The position numbers and the translations under genes are program-made. From positions 193,791 to 257,790 of the forward strand of contig NZ_KB849282.1 in NCBI RefSeq assembly GCF_000368145.1: a DNA stretch of 64,000 nt, in the 5' to 3' direction. Below, one piece after another: positions 8,957 to 17,713 of the stretch; within the stretch, counting starts at the first letter, position 1; each line of letters starts with the position of its first letter. Origin of the DNA: Acinetobacter guillouiae CIP 63.46. Lineage in GTDB: Bacteria > Pseudomonadota > Gammaproteobacteria > Pseudomonadales > Moraxellaceae. The notes beneath the pieces are model-generated. The model did no database searches. It was given only the letters and a program-made list of their open reading frames with translations, and had not been told where the DNA came from.

Positions 8957-10618
8957 ATGCTGACACACTTAAATCTGATCAATTTTGCTTTAGCCGATAA
9001 CCTTGCTATTGATATCGAGCAAGGGTTCAACGTGCTTACAGGTGAAACAGGTGCGGGTAAATCATTATTATTAGATGCGTTGTCAGCCTGTTTAGGAGAG
9101 CGTACCGATACCAATTATGTGCGTTATGGTGCTGAAAAAGCCGATATTACGGCGGTTTTTAGCTATCAAGTACAGAGTCCAGAAGCCAATTGGCTGAACA
9201 CTCATGAATTAGATGATGAATCTGGTGAAATTCATTTAAGACGGGTGATCTTTGCAACAGGTCGCAGCAAAGCATGGATCAATGGCCGTCCCAGTAGCCT
9301 CGCTGAATTAAAAGAACTTGGACGCCTCTTGGTACAGCTATACAGTCAACATAGCCAACAACAACTGCTTGAACCGCCCTACCCAAAGCATTGGTTAGAT
9401 CGTTATAGTAATTTTTATCAGCCTGCGCAAGATGTGCGGGATGCGTATAGCACTTGGCAAAAAAATATTCGTACACATCAAGCAGCGATTGATGCACAAG
9501 CCAATCGCCTGCAACGTATTGACACTTTAAAATTACAACTTGAAGAACTAGAAGATGTCATTCGTATTGATTATAAAGAAATCGAACAAGAATTTGATCG
9601 TTTAAGTCACCATGAACACATCATGCAAGACTGTGGCTATAGCTTAAATGTTCTTGATGAATCTGAACAAAATATTACCCAAGAAATTTCTTCAATTATT
9701 CGACGTTTAGAATCGCATGCTGGACGAAGTGAACTGCTGTCTGAAATTTACAATTCATTGATCAACGCACAAAGTGAAATTGATGACGCAACGGCAAATT
9801 TACGTCAGTTTATAGACCGTCAAAGTTTTGATCCTGAACGTATGGATGAGCTAAATACACAACTCGAAGTCTTTCATCGCTTGGCACGTAAATACCGTAT
9901 TCAGCCCGATGAACTCAAACAGCAATATGAAACATGGCAAAATGAATTAGAGCAACTACATCAACTTGAAGATCCTGAAACCCTCGCTGAGCAAGTTGAA
10001 CAATCTCATCAAGTGTTTGTAGAGAAAGCACAACATTTAGATCAGATTCGTCGTGATGCTGCTGAACCTTTAGCCAAGCAACTGACTGAGCAAGTCAAAC
10101 AACTGGCGCTACCAGAAGCACATTTTGAATTTAAATTTGAACCGCTGGAACAAGTTTCTGCTGAAGGTTTAAGTTTTATTCAGTTGCTCTTTACTGCCAA
10201 TAAAGGGATTCCACCTCAACCGCTGGCACGTGTTGCTTCTGGTGGTGAGCTGTCACGTATTGCATTGGTCATGCAAGTGATGAATGCCGAAAAAACTGAA
10301 GCAGAAGTATTAGTGTTTGATGAGATTGATGTCGGAATCAGTGGCGGTACCGCTGAAATTGTCGGGCGCTTATTGGCAGGCTTGGGGCAACACGTTCAAA
10401 TTTTATGTATTACCCACCAAGCTCAGGTTGCGGCCCAGTCCGATCAACACCTATTGGTGAAAAAACTACAAACAGATCCTGCAAGTAGTACCATCGTTGC
10501 ACTAGAAGAAGAGCAACTTATTTTAGAATTGGCTCGTATGACAGGTGGTATTGAAATCGGTGAAACTACCTTGCAACATGCAAAACAATTAAGACAATTG
10601 AAATTTCAGCAGTCTTAA
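8957..10618 (+). CDS. recN: DNA repair protein RecN
   Basis: RecN is an SMC-like ATPase acting in double-strand break repair by recombination. The 553-residue protein has Walker A GETGAGKS at residues 29-36, a long central coiled coil (about 150-370), the ABC signature ASGGELSRIAL and Walker B VLVFDEIDVGISGG, then a C-terminal CITHQAQVAA switch. The start is ATG 8957 (MLTHLN), which gives the same length as E. coli RecN; four more codons from a TTG at 8945 are not needed. A strong terminator follows. Confidence 0.97.
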   Translation: MLTHLNLINFALADNLAIDIEQGFNVLTGETGAGKSLLLDALSACLGERTDTNYVRYGAEKADITAVFSYQVQSPEANWLNTHELDDESGEIHLRRVIFATGRSKAWINGRPSSLAELKELGRLLVQLYSQHSQQQLLEPPYPKHWLDRYSNFYQPAQDVRDAYSTWQKNIRTHQAAIDAQANRLQRIDTLKLQLEELEDVIRIDYKEIEQEFDRLSHHEHIMQDCGYSLNVLDESEQNITQEISSIIRRLESHAGRSELLSEIYNSLINAQSEIDDATANLRQFIDRQSFDPERMDELNTQLEVFHRLARKYRIQPDELKQQYETWQNELEQLHQLEDPETLAEQVEQSHQVFVEKAQHLDQIRRDAAEPLAKQLTEQVKQLALPEAHFEFKFEPLEQVSAEGLSFIQLLFTANKGIPPQPLARVASGGELSRIALVMQVMNAEKTEAEVLVFDEIDVGISGGTAEIVGRLLAGLGQHVQILCITHQAQVAAQSDQHLLVKKLQTDPASSTIVALEEEQLILELARMTGGIEIGETTLQHAKQLRQLKFQQS

Positions 10619-10654
10619 TACCTCAATCTAGTGTATAAAAAATAATACCCATAT

Positions 10655-10685
10655 AAAAAACCAGTCAGCACGCGACTGGTTTTTT
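10655..10685 (+). terminator. Rho-independent terminator of recN
   Basis: AAAAAACCAGTC and GACTGGTTTTTT form a 12-bp stem with a 7-base loop and a T-run, 36 bases after the recN stop. Confidence 0.85.
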
Positions 10686-10937
10686 ATTCCTATTTTGGAA
10701 TAGAAGCACTTTCATCTATTCATTCGCCCTATTGTCATCGCTTTTATAGAGACGCACATTTTTATTTGGACACCATTTTGTTTATATTTTAAACATATTG
10801 ATGAAAAACTTAGGCTGTTTTTGCAGGCTTTTAAAATATTCACAACCTATTGATATTAATTGTGCTATTTATATAGATATAGATTTTATTTAAACAATTA
10901 AAAATATTTAAGCGGATTGAAAAGGAGTTGCATATCG

Positions 10938-11492
10938 GTGCCAAAACAATATCTTTCTCATCGCTGCTTGATTGCACCACCTGATCTTGCTGATGATTTC
11001 TTTGCCAATACAGTAATCTATCTTGCCCGTCATGATGAAGATGGTGCGCAAGGTATTATTATCAATCGACCTTCAGGTATTCAAGTCAAAGAACTTCTGA
11101 ATGACTTAGAAATTGAAGCAGATAATGTGCATCCGCATGAAGTCTTACAAGGTGGTCCATTGCGCCCTGAAGCGGGTTTTGTGATTCATACAGGACAACC
11201 AACCTGGCACTCTTCGATTGCCGTGGGTGAAAATCTGTGTATTACCACCAGCAAAGATATTTTAGATGCGATTGCACACAATGAAGGTGTTGGTCGTTAT
11301 CAAATTGCATTGGGCTATGCCAGCTGGACTAAAAATCAACTTGAAGATGAAATTACCCGTGGCGATTGGTTGATTTGTGATTCGGATATGGATTTGGTGT
11401 TTAATTTGCCTTATACCGACCGTTGGGATGCTGCTTATCGTAAAATAGGGATTGATCGTACTTGGTTATCTTCTGAGATTGGACATGCCTGA
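10938..11492 (+). CDS. yqgE: YqgE/AlgH family protein (UPF0301)
   Basis: This 184-residue protein belongs to the YqgE/AlgH family, whose biochemical role is not settled. The family core is clear: [11 protein letters not shown] at the N terminus, [18 protein letters not shown], and the [16 protein letters not shown] segment near 130. The start is taken as GTG 10938, 10 bases after AGGAG; no ATG fits in frame, and the codons upstream to 10917 carry the ribosome site itself. The 3' end overlaps the ruvX start by 8 bases, an arrangement conserved in many proteobacteria. Confidence 0.92.
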   Translation: MPKQYLSHRCLIAPPDLADDFFANTVIYLARHDEDGAQGIIINRPSGIQVKELLNDLEIEADNVHPHEVLQGGPLRPEAGFVIHTGQPTWHSSIAVGENLCITTSKDILDAIAHNEGVGRYQIALGYASWTKNQLEDEITRGDWLICDSDMDLVFNLPYTDRWDAAYRKIGIDRTWLSSEIGHA

Positions 11493-11928
11493 TTTTAATT
11501 CCCCACAACTGATTATTGCATTTGATTTTGGTACACAAAAAACGGGAATGGCTGTAGGCTCCTCCATGATTGAAAGTGCAACACCGCTTGCACTTTTCCC
11601 AATGAAAGATGGTATCCCCAATTGGGATGAACTGCTTAAGATCATCAAACAGCATCAACCGAATTTATTTCTGGTTGGCTTACCGTTAAATATGGATGAT
11701 TCCGAGTCAGAATTATCCACACGCGCACGCAAATTTGCACGACGTTTACGTCATCAAACCAATATTGAAACCCTAATGGTCGATGAGCGCTTAACCACAC
11801 GTGAAGCACGAGATGAACTCGATCATTACCACGCGCAAGGTCGAGCAAAGAAATTAGCAGCGGATAGTATTGCAGCTGCTTTATTTATTGAAAGTTGGTA
11901 TCGAAACCCTGAAGGAATTACCCCTTAA
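11485..11928 (+). CDS. ruvX: Putative pre-16S rRNA nuclease / Holliday junction resolvase-like RuvX
   Basis: RuvX (YqgF) is an RNase H-fold nuclease; the E. coli protein processes the 5' end of 16S rRNA. Conserved motifs in the 147 residues are [15 protein letters not shown] near the N terminus, VGLPLNMD in the middle and DERLTTREA with the C-terminal [12 protein letters not shown]. The start is ATG 11485 (MPDFNSP), overlapping the yqgE stop by 8 bases, rather than the earlier in-frame codon at 11452 inside yqgE. The overlap indicates translational coupling. Confidence 0.93.
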   Translation: MPDFNSPQLIIAFDFGTQKTGMAVGSSMIESATPLALFPMKDGIPNWDELLKIIKQHQPNLFLVGLPLNMDDSESELSTRARKFARRLRHQTNIETLMVDERLTTREARDELDHYHAQGRAKKLAADSIAAALFIESWYRNPEGITP

Positions 11929-11942
11929 GCTGAGCATTAAAA

Positions 11943-12656
11943 ATGTCAAAAACTTATGTCATCTACGGTGTAAGCAAAGGCTTGGGACAAGCTATTTTAC
12001 ACGCAGTACCTCAAACACAAGATCTGGTTTTTGGTATTTCACGTTCTCAACCACAGTGTGAGCATCCTCATTTCAAATGGATCTCTGCTGATTTATCAAA
12101 ACCTGAACATGCTCGGGATTTAGTTAAAAATCAAATTCAAAACCAGCCTATAGATTATCTGATTTACAATGTCGGGATCTGGGAAACAAAAGCCTTCCAA
12201 GCAGATTATGACTTTGAACAATGCACTGACATTGAAATATCAAATTTAATTTATACCAATATTCAGTCCTGTATTTTGGCAATTCAATCCTTGATTGAGA
12301 ATCTTAGACTGTCTCCAAATGCAAAAATTATCTTGATTGGTTCAACCTGGGGACTAGATAATCATAACGGCAAAGAAGTGGTGTTTTCAGCCAGCAAATT
12401 TGCCCTCAGAGGCATTGTCCACGCCCTCCGAGAAAGTTTACGCAAAGACCAGATTGGAGTAAGCATATTAAATCTAGGCTACTTGGCCACTGAGTTTGAT
12501 CTGGATACATCTGTAGATGAAGTTTTACAACAGAGTGGTCATGAGTTAATTCCCTTACAAGACGTTATTCTTGCCATCAAATTTATCTTATCCACCAGTC
12601 AAGCCAGCTGTGTTAAAGAAATTAATATGCCCGCTATGGCAGACCTAAATCTATAA
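11943..12656 (+). CDS. Short-chain dehydrogenase/reductase-like protein with Phe in place of catalytic Tyr
   Basis: The 237-residue protein has the SDR Rossmann fold: a glycine-rich cofactor motif GVSKGLG (residues 9-15), an NVG segment replacing the usual NNAG, the catalytic-serine strand ILIGSTWG, and FSASKFALRG in the active-site helix. In ordinary SDRs this last motif is YxxxK; here codon 12384-12386 is TTT, so residue 148 is Phe, while the Lys is kept. Either the enzyme uses altered chemistry or it is a non-catalytic relative. It starts 14 bases after ruvX and may be co-transcribed with yqgE-ruvX. Confidence 0.85.
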   Translation: MSKTYVIYGVSKGLGQAILHAVPQTQDLVFGISRSQPQCEHPHFKWISADLSKPEHARDLVKNQIQNQPIDYLIYNVGIWETKAFQADYDFEQCTDIEISNLIYTNIQSCILAIQSLIENLRLSPNAKIILIGSTWGLDNHNGKEVVFSASKFALRGIVHALRESLRKDQIGVSILNLGYLATEFDLDTSVDEVLQQSGHELIPLQDVILAIKFILSTSQASCVKEINMPAMADLNL

Positions 12657-12680
12657 AAAAACCCATTTTTCAATGGGCTT
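12655..12680 (-). terminator. Terminator between convergent genes (minus-strand reading)
   Basis: CCCATT/AATGGG form a hairpin with a 4-base loop. The run of seven A on the plus strand becomes a T-run on the minus strand, so it best serves the HlyD-like gene that ends at 12710. It may also slow plus-strand transcription from the SDR gene. Confidence 0.65.
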
Positions 12681-12709
12681 CAAGATCAAAGTTTAATGAT
12701 GGATACTGC

Positions 12710-13720
12710 TTATTTTTTTGCTTTTTCCAAAATATGTACTGTCACGGTACGCCCTGCAACAAAGGCCAATGAATCATGGGGAACTTCATCTAAAATAATT
12801 TTCACAGGTACCCGTTGGGCCAAGCGCACCCAGCTGAATGTTGGATTCACATTGGCCAATAGACCCGATGAAGTTGTTCGTTCGCGGTCTTCAATCCCAG
12901 ACGCAATCCCTTGAACATGGCCTTTATATTTCAAAGAATCGCCCATGAGTTGTACTGTTGAAGGATCACCTAGATGTATTTTATTGAGTTTGGTTTCTTC
13001 AAAATATCCCACAACATAGAGCTGTTTACGATCAAGTAAAGCTGCAACAGCTTGCCCAACTTTGACATAATTCCCTGCACGCAAATCAAAATTTGATAAT
13101 GTTCCATCTGCTGGTGCAATCACTTCTGAACGTTGCATATTCAATTGAGCCAAATGCACACTACTGGTTGCTGCCTCAATCAAAGCTTTTTGTTGTTTGA
13201 TATTGGCTTCTGCTTGTTGTACCGCAGCTTGCAATTGTTGATGCTCTGCATGGGACTGATCTCGTGTAGCAAACATCTGATCTTGTTCTTGTTTAGAGAT
13301 CGCACCATTCATCAGGTCTGCATATCGATGTGCATTTTTATCTGCAAGATTGATATTGGCTTTTGACTTCACAATATTGGCTTTTGCCTCAGCAAGCCCC
13401 GCTTCTGCTTCAGCCAGTCCTGACTGGGCTTTTGCAAGATCTGATTTTGCTTGTTCCACGTCTAAAGTTTGGCGTGCTAAATCAATTTTAAAAAGCACCT
13501 GCCCTTTTTTCACTGTTTGGTTATCTTGAACCATCACCTCTGTGACTAAGCCAGCAATATCAGAAGACACTTGAATAACATCGCCACGGACACGCCCATC
13601 ACGTGTCCAAGGTTCTGCATTATAGTAATTCCAGATATGCAGCGCACAAAATATCGCAATAATCACCACGATACCCAATGATATCGGCCGGATTGCCTTA
13701 CGTATATCAAACGTATTCAT
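12710..13720 (-). CDS. HlyD/EmrA-type membrane fusion protein (AaeA-like)
   Basis: This periplasmic adaptor would link an inner-membrane pump to an outer-membrane channel. In 336 residues there is one N-terminal anchor helix (about 13-33), the lipoyl half-motifs around SSDIAGLVTEVMVQDNQTV and VIAPADGTLSNF, an Ala/Gln-rich coiled-coil hairpin (about 90-195) and a C-terminal beta barrel. It follows the DUF1656 gene by 51 bases and the FUSC-family gene upstream, an arrangement known from aaeXAB and ydhIJK in E. coli. Aromatic carboxylic acids are a plausible but untested substrate. Confidence 0.88.
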   Translation of the reverse strand: MNTFDIRKAIRPISLGIVVIIAIFCALHIWNYYNAEPWTRDGRVRGDVIQVSSDIAGLVTEVMVQDNQTVKKGQVLFKIDLARQTLDVEQAKSDLAKAQSGLAEAEAGLAEAKANIVKSKANINLADKNAHRYADLMNGAISKQEQDQMFATRDQSHAEHQQLQAAVQQAEANIKQQKALIEAATSSVHLAQLNMQRSEVIAPADGTLSNFDLRAGNYVKVGQAVAALLDRKQLYVVGYFEETKLNKIHLGDPSTVQLMGDSLKYKGHVQGIASGIEDRERTTSSGLLANVNPTFSWVRLAQRVPVKIILDEVPHDSLAFVAGRTVTVHILEKAKK

Positions 13721-13771
13721 TTCAATTTTCCAATCATTAAACTTAAAAGTAAATCAGCTCTATTGCAGCGG

Positions 13772-13978
13772 CTAAGTCGTCACCTGAATAAATACCCAAT
13801 GAATCGACCATAATAAAATCAAATAGATACAGATGTTAAAAATTCCAGGTAATGCAATCCATTCTTTTTCAACCAAGCGATCTGTGCCAATACACACCAC
13901 TTTCCAGATGATGAATGCCAGAATTGCTTGAATTAAAAATATTGGGACATAAACACCATAAATGTTGAGCTCACCCAT
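13772..13978 (-). CDS. DUF1656 small membrane protein (AaeX/YdhI-like)
   Basis: A 68-residue hydrophobic protein with two membrane helices (about 10-32 and 45-65). The MGELNIYGVYVP start is typical of DUF1656 proteins, which accompany FUSC pumps and their HlyD adaptors. Its own role is not known. It starts 2 bases after the FUSC gene stop on the same strand, so the three genes form one operon. Confidence 0.87.
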   Translation of the reverse strand: MGELNIYGVYVPIFLIQAILAFIIWKVVCIGTDRLVEKEWIALPGIFNICIYLILLWSIHWVFIQVTT

Positions 13979-13980
13979 AT

Positions 13981-16065
13981 TTATGCTCCCAATAAAACAG
14001 TTGAAGGTTGCGCATCAACCAGATGAATATGACAAATACTATTGCGAATATTATTCACAGAAATTTCTATACGCTGTCGGATATCTTGATCACCTACCGC
14101 TTGCGCATCTTGTAAGACTTGATCAAATTGCTGAATCAATGCTTGTCGTAAGTTATCATCAGGCTGAGTTACTGCTTTTTCGCTTAACCACTGGTTAAGT
14201 AAGCCTTGTAATTTAACAATTGCACTGGTCGTCGTAGATTCAGGCGACAATTTTTGGACCAACTCCTGCAAACGAGTTAAATCAATTGCGGCACTCGACT
14301 CAATCAAAGCATTGTTAATTTCGATTTTGAGCTGTTCTGACTGAATCAATTTGGTATTTAACACGCCAATACGATCAAGCATGCTGCGTAAATGAATTCT
14401 AAAGCCCGTTCCATAAGACATCGCAATACTTTCCCGCATGGCTTTATAGTGTAAAGCCAACATCCGTTTTACTGTCATTTCAGGGGACATTGAACGTACC
14501 ATTTGCATAATACAAACCGTGATAATCGGCCCAATCACGGTTGCAATCGAAGCATCAAAAAAGGTGATCTGATCCATCAAATAACGGTTTTGCAGATTTA
14601 ACCCCATAATCGTACTCATAATCAGCGGTAAGCCCAGTGCATGCAAAGGCGGATGTAAATACAACATCACACAGAACATAATAAAGGGGGCTAATACAAC
14701 GGCTAACTCCCAAAATGCGGTGATATGCGGAAAAATCCCATATGCATAAATAAAAACCAAAATAGCGGCATAAATACTGGAGCGGATAAATATTTTTAGC
14801 GCAGGTACAGGGTCATCTAAAAAGGTCAAAATACATGCTGTAATTGCGGCCATTTCTGCCACCATAAAGCCCATTTTCCAGCCACTTAAAATCCAAAATG
14901 CACAGGCAATGTTGGTGGTTAAAAATGCCGATATCCCGCCACGAACCGCAACGCCATAATCACGATGTAAACTGGGATAGGTTGTGGTTAAAGGTACAAT
15001 GGACTCAGGTAAGCTATGATTGCCTTGTTGCATGCATTGCCAAATAAACTTCACTGCACGAACATTTTGAATAAAATGGCGAATATCCATTTTTAGACTG
15101 CCCAAAATCACCTGTTGTTTAGCAGTTGCATGTTCAGTGATGGTTTGAAATTCTTGGTCAAAATGTTCAGGTAAGTGCTTGAGCTCATCTTCAAGAATGG
15201 CATTCTCACCTTCTAAAAAATCATCAATCTTTTGATGAAACTCAAGCAGATACGGACGATAAGTTAAATCAATTTGATCCAGTTGCTTGATCCGTTCTGA
15301 CATTGCGACCAAGTTAGCCACTAACATCGTCACTTGATGTAGCAACTCTTGGAGTGGTTTGGTCATGCCCTTAAATTTTGAAGTTTCATAACTTAAATGC
15401 ACAGCCATACTATGAATATCTGTTGTATCACGCGTGATATTGGTCAATAGCTGAGTATAATTATCTGTATGTGCCGGATCAGACAAAATTGAGTCAAAAG
15501 CCTGTTTAGTGTCTTGCATGGTTTTAGTGACACGGAGTTCGACCACAGGCCCAATATGCATAGGAAATATAGTGGCAGAGACCACAGCACTACACACCAC
15601 ACCCAATGAGATTTCTAAGAAACGACCCACAGCCATGTCGAAAATAGACACCGTCTCGATATAATAAATCGAGTTAAAACAAATAATCACTGCGGTATAA
15701 CCCGCTAACATCACCACATAACTGCGTGGTGATCGGTCAATTAAAGACAGATATAGACAGATCCCCACCCAAGTTGCCAGTACAAAGGTAAATAACCAAG
15801 GGGTATTAACCAAATGAGGCATCACTGCGATAGCAAAAATTGCTCCGATCAAGGTTCCTAAAATTCGATAGATACTTTTTGATGCCATCATGCCCGAATA
15901 AGGATTGGCAATCACAAAGACTGTACCAATCGCCCAAATCGGATAGCTCAGGTTGAGTTCAAATGCAATATAAAGTGCCAGCATTCCTGCAATGAAAGTT
16001 TTGCTCGCAAAAATCCAATCGAGTTTATTGGGTCTAAAAGCCAATAAGGGTTTGATCAGTAACAT
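13981..16065 (-). CDS. FUSC-family efflux transporter (AaeB-like)
   Basis: The 694-residue inner-membrane protein has the two-part FUSC layout: an N-terminal set of about six helices (residues 20-180), a soluble region with helical segments (about 190-360) and a second set of helices (about 365-520), then a cytoplasmic tail. Family signs are WAIGTVFVIANPYSG early and RGGISAFLTTNIACAFWILSGW before the second set. Its operon partners (DUF1656 and HlyD adaptor) support an aromatic-acid or related efflux function. It is the first gene of the operon and is divergent from an IclR-family regulator. Confidence 0.88.
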   Translation of the reverse strand: MLLIKPLLAFRPNKLDWIFASKTFIAGMLALYIAFELNLSYPIWAIGTVFVIANPYSGMMASKSIYRILGTLIGAIFAIAVMPHLVNTPWLFTFVLATWVGICLYLSLIDRSPRSYVVMLAGYTAVIICFNSIYYIETVSIFDMAVGRFLEISLGVVCSAVVSATIFPMHIGPVVELRVTKTMQDTKQAFDSILSDPAHTDNYTQLLTNITRDTTDIHSMAVHLSYETSKFKGMTKPLQELLHQVTMLVANLVAMSERIKQLDQIDLTYRPYLLEFHQKIDDFLEGENAILEDELKHLPEHFDQEFQTITEHATAKQQVILGSLKMDIRHFIQNVRAVKFIWQCMQQGNHSLPESIVPLTTTYPSLHRDYGVAVRGGISAFLTTNIACAFWILSGWKMGFMVAEMAAITACILTFLDDPVPALKIFIRSSIYAAILVFIYAYGIFPHITAFWELAVVLAPFIMFCVMLYLHPPLHALGLPLIMSTIMGLNLQNRYLMDQITFFDASIATVIGPIITVCIMQMVRSMSPEMTVKRMLALHYKAMRESIAMSYGTGFRIHLRSMLDRIGVLNTKLIQSEQLKIEINNALIESSAAIDLTRLQELVQKLSPESTTTSAIVKLQGLLNQWLSEKAVTQPDDNLRQALIQQFDQVLQDAQAVGDQDIRQRIEISVNNIRNSICHIHLVDAQPSTVLLGA

Positions 16066-16198
16066 GCAAGCAACTCACTATAAATTCAATTTCATTGATT
16101 TTCTCTGTCATCTCTAGCTCTCTAAGATCTAGGAAGCTGATATTCACCACTTTTATAAGGGCTTGTTGTACACATCACATTTTCTTTTCTTAGCGACC

Positions 16199-16239
16199 AA
16201 AAAACCGCACTGCTTAGTCAAATAAACAGTGTGGTTTTA
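16199..16239 (-). terminator. Orphan terminator-like hairpin
   Basis: AACCGCACTG and CAGTGTGGTT pair over 10 bp (one G-U) around a 14-base loop. On the minus strand the hairpin is followed by six T residues. No annotated gene ends here: it stands before, not after, the FUSC gene. It could end a small RNA or act as an attenuator in the leader of the efflux operon. Confidence 0.45.
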
Positions 16240-16322
16240 AATAAAGATGTGAATAGAAGAACAAATTTAGGCATTTGCTCAAATACAACGATTGAGTAGA
16301 GAAGGACTCAATTTATGATAAA

Positions 16323-16350
16323 AATTTATACTTCTAGAAAAGTATAAATT
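16323..16350. repeat. Perfect 11-bp inverted repeat
   Basis: AATTTATACTT and AAGTATAAATT are separated by 6 bases in the efflux/iclR spacer. It may be an operator or a hairpin. Confidence 0.5.
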
Positions 16351-16506
16351 CACCATTGGATATTCATATCAGCAATAATCTCAAAAAAAACACAAATAAT
16401 CAATAAAAATATCTCATTTTGATAATACAACCAAATATAATTTACTTTAATGTTCAAATGTAGTGCTTTTTCTCAAAATAACCACTAAAGTTAAAAATGT
16501 AGAATC

Positions 16507-16527
16507 ATTTGCATTTACAATGCAAAT
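16507..16527. promoter_or_regulatory. Candidate operator for the IclR-family regulator
   Basis: ATTTGCATT-TAC-AATGCAAAT is a perfect 9-bp inverted repeat with a 3-base spacer, 85 bases upstream of the regulator start. Symmetry and position fit a self-regulating operator; binding is inferred only. Confidence 0.4.
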
Positions 16528-16611
16528 TCCACTGTTTTTTCTTGAACAATTTGTTATAAAGTAACATTCATTATTATTTTTTTTGATTCTCACTAATTGA
16601 GTAGGTCATCA

Positions 16612-17400
16612 ATGGCACTTTCCAGTTTTGGCAAAATTCTCACCGTATTGGATTTATTTTCGGTGTCTCGCCCAGTAATTAATGTCGATGTGATTTGTGA
16701 AGAGCTTGGTTTATCTAAACCGACCAGCTATCGCTATTTAAAAGAATTAGTTTCGGCTGATATTTTGCAACGCTTAAATGGAACTTCAGGCGATTACACC
16801 CTTGGTCCTAAAATTGCTGTGATGGACTATATTTCTAGAACCACCGATCCATTGGTTCAAATCAGCAAACCATTTATGCAAGAAATTTCAGAACGTACAG
16901 AGCTTTGCTGTTTACTGACATATTTAAATGATGACTATTGTATTGATGTTCATCATGAGGTGTATCGTGATGAAACTTTACTTTCTTATGGTCGTGGTTG
17001 CCCTCGTCCCGTATTTATGGGCTCTTCACCTAAAGTGATCATGGCGCATTTATCTAAACAGAAAATTCATGAATATTACCTTCGCTTTGCAACACAATTA
17101 ACTGAAGTTGGTTTTGCTGAAAATGAAGAAACCTTTGTTAATAAAATGAAAAAAATAAAAAAACAAGGTTATTATTTTTCACAAGGCGAACTTGATCCAA
17201 ATGTTTCTGGCTTATCGATCCCAGTGAAGTTTTCAAGTAAAGAAGCGCCTTTAGCATTGACCGTACTTGCTTCAAAAAATCGTTTTGAATACGTCAACAC
17301 CCCAAAACTAATTGAAACCTTGCAAGAGTCTGCTGCACAGATTGAAAAACGCTATCAAGCACTCTCTGCCAATGACCAATTATCTGAATTTCACCCATAA
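16612..17400 (+). CDS. IclR-family transcriptional regulator
   Basis: The 262-residue protein has an N-terminal winged helix-turn-helix (about 5-65, with CEELGLSKPTSYRYLKEL as recognition part) and a C-terminal IclR effector domain (about 80-250) containing SYGRGCPRPVFMGSSPK and FSQGELDPNVSGLSIPV. IclR regulators in Acinetobacter often respond to aromatic compounds (PobR, PcaU). The start is ATG 16612, seven bases after AGTAGGT, rather than the TTG at 16597. The divergent efflux operon is its most likely target; this is inference from position. Confidence 0.88.
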   Translation: MALSSFGKILTVLDLFSVSRPVINVDVICEELGLSKPTSYRYLKELVSADILQRLNGTSGDYTLGPKIAVMDYISRTTDPLVQISKPFMQEISERTELCCLLTYLNDDYCIDVHHEVYRDETLLSYGRGCPRPVFMGSSPKVIMAHLSKQKIHEYYLRFATQLTEVGFAENEETFVNKMKKIKKQGYYFSQGELDPNVSGLSIPVKFSSKEAPLALTVLASKNRFEYVNTPKLIETLQESAAQIEKRYQALSANDQLSEFHP

Positions 17401-17713
17401 GCGCAATCATCTTGATAATTTAACATTTTGTAATGTTTTTATCTCTTGATAATGTTTTTATATTCTCATAATATGATTATGTTCTTCAGTAATCCATGAT
17501 TTTTTGGACATTGTTTTTGCGAAGACAATTCCTCCTCAGAGTAAAAAAGCCTATGTGTTTAAACATAGGCTTTTTTATGTGCAATTTTTTTATCCATTGA
17601 GTTTACTTTTAAGCCATTAAAAAAATAATTAGAGTAATTGGCGAATCATTTTCATTGAGGAATAATCTAAACCAGCCAATAACAATGATGCATAATTTTA
17701 ATTAAGGAATGTT
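17401..17713. other. Spacer after the IclR-family gene
   Basis: The 313 bases contain no gene. There is a weak hairpin AACATT/AATGTT with a short T-run at 17422-17440, a direct repeat of AATGTTTTTAT (17432-17442 and 17451-17461), and the strong terminator at 17543-17576. The remainder is the AT-rich leader of the next gene. Confidence 0.5.
17543..17576 (+). terminator. Rho-independent terminator
   Basis: AAAAAAGCCTATGT and ACATAGGCTTTTTT form a 14-bp stem with a 6-base loop. It is symmetric and would work on both strands; it probably ends the IclR-family transcript. Confidence 0.85.

Larger units (their letters stand above)
16066..16611. other. Divergent spacer with several inverted repeats (efflux operon / iclR-type gene)
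   Basis: No gene is visible in these 546 AT-rich bases. It contains four inverted repeats: a terminator-like hairpin 16199-16239, ATTGAGT/ACTCAAT at 16291-16312, AATTTATACTT/AAGTATAAATT at 16323-16350 and ATTTGCATT/AATGCAAAT at 16507-16527. The density is unusual for a simple promoter region, so operators and a small RNA are both possible. Confidence 0.6.
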
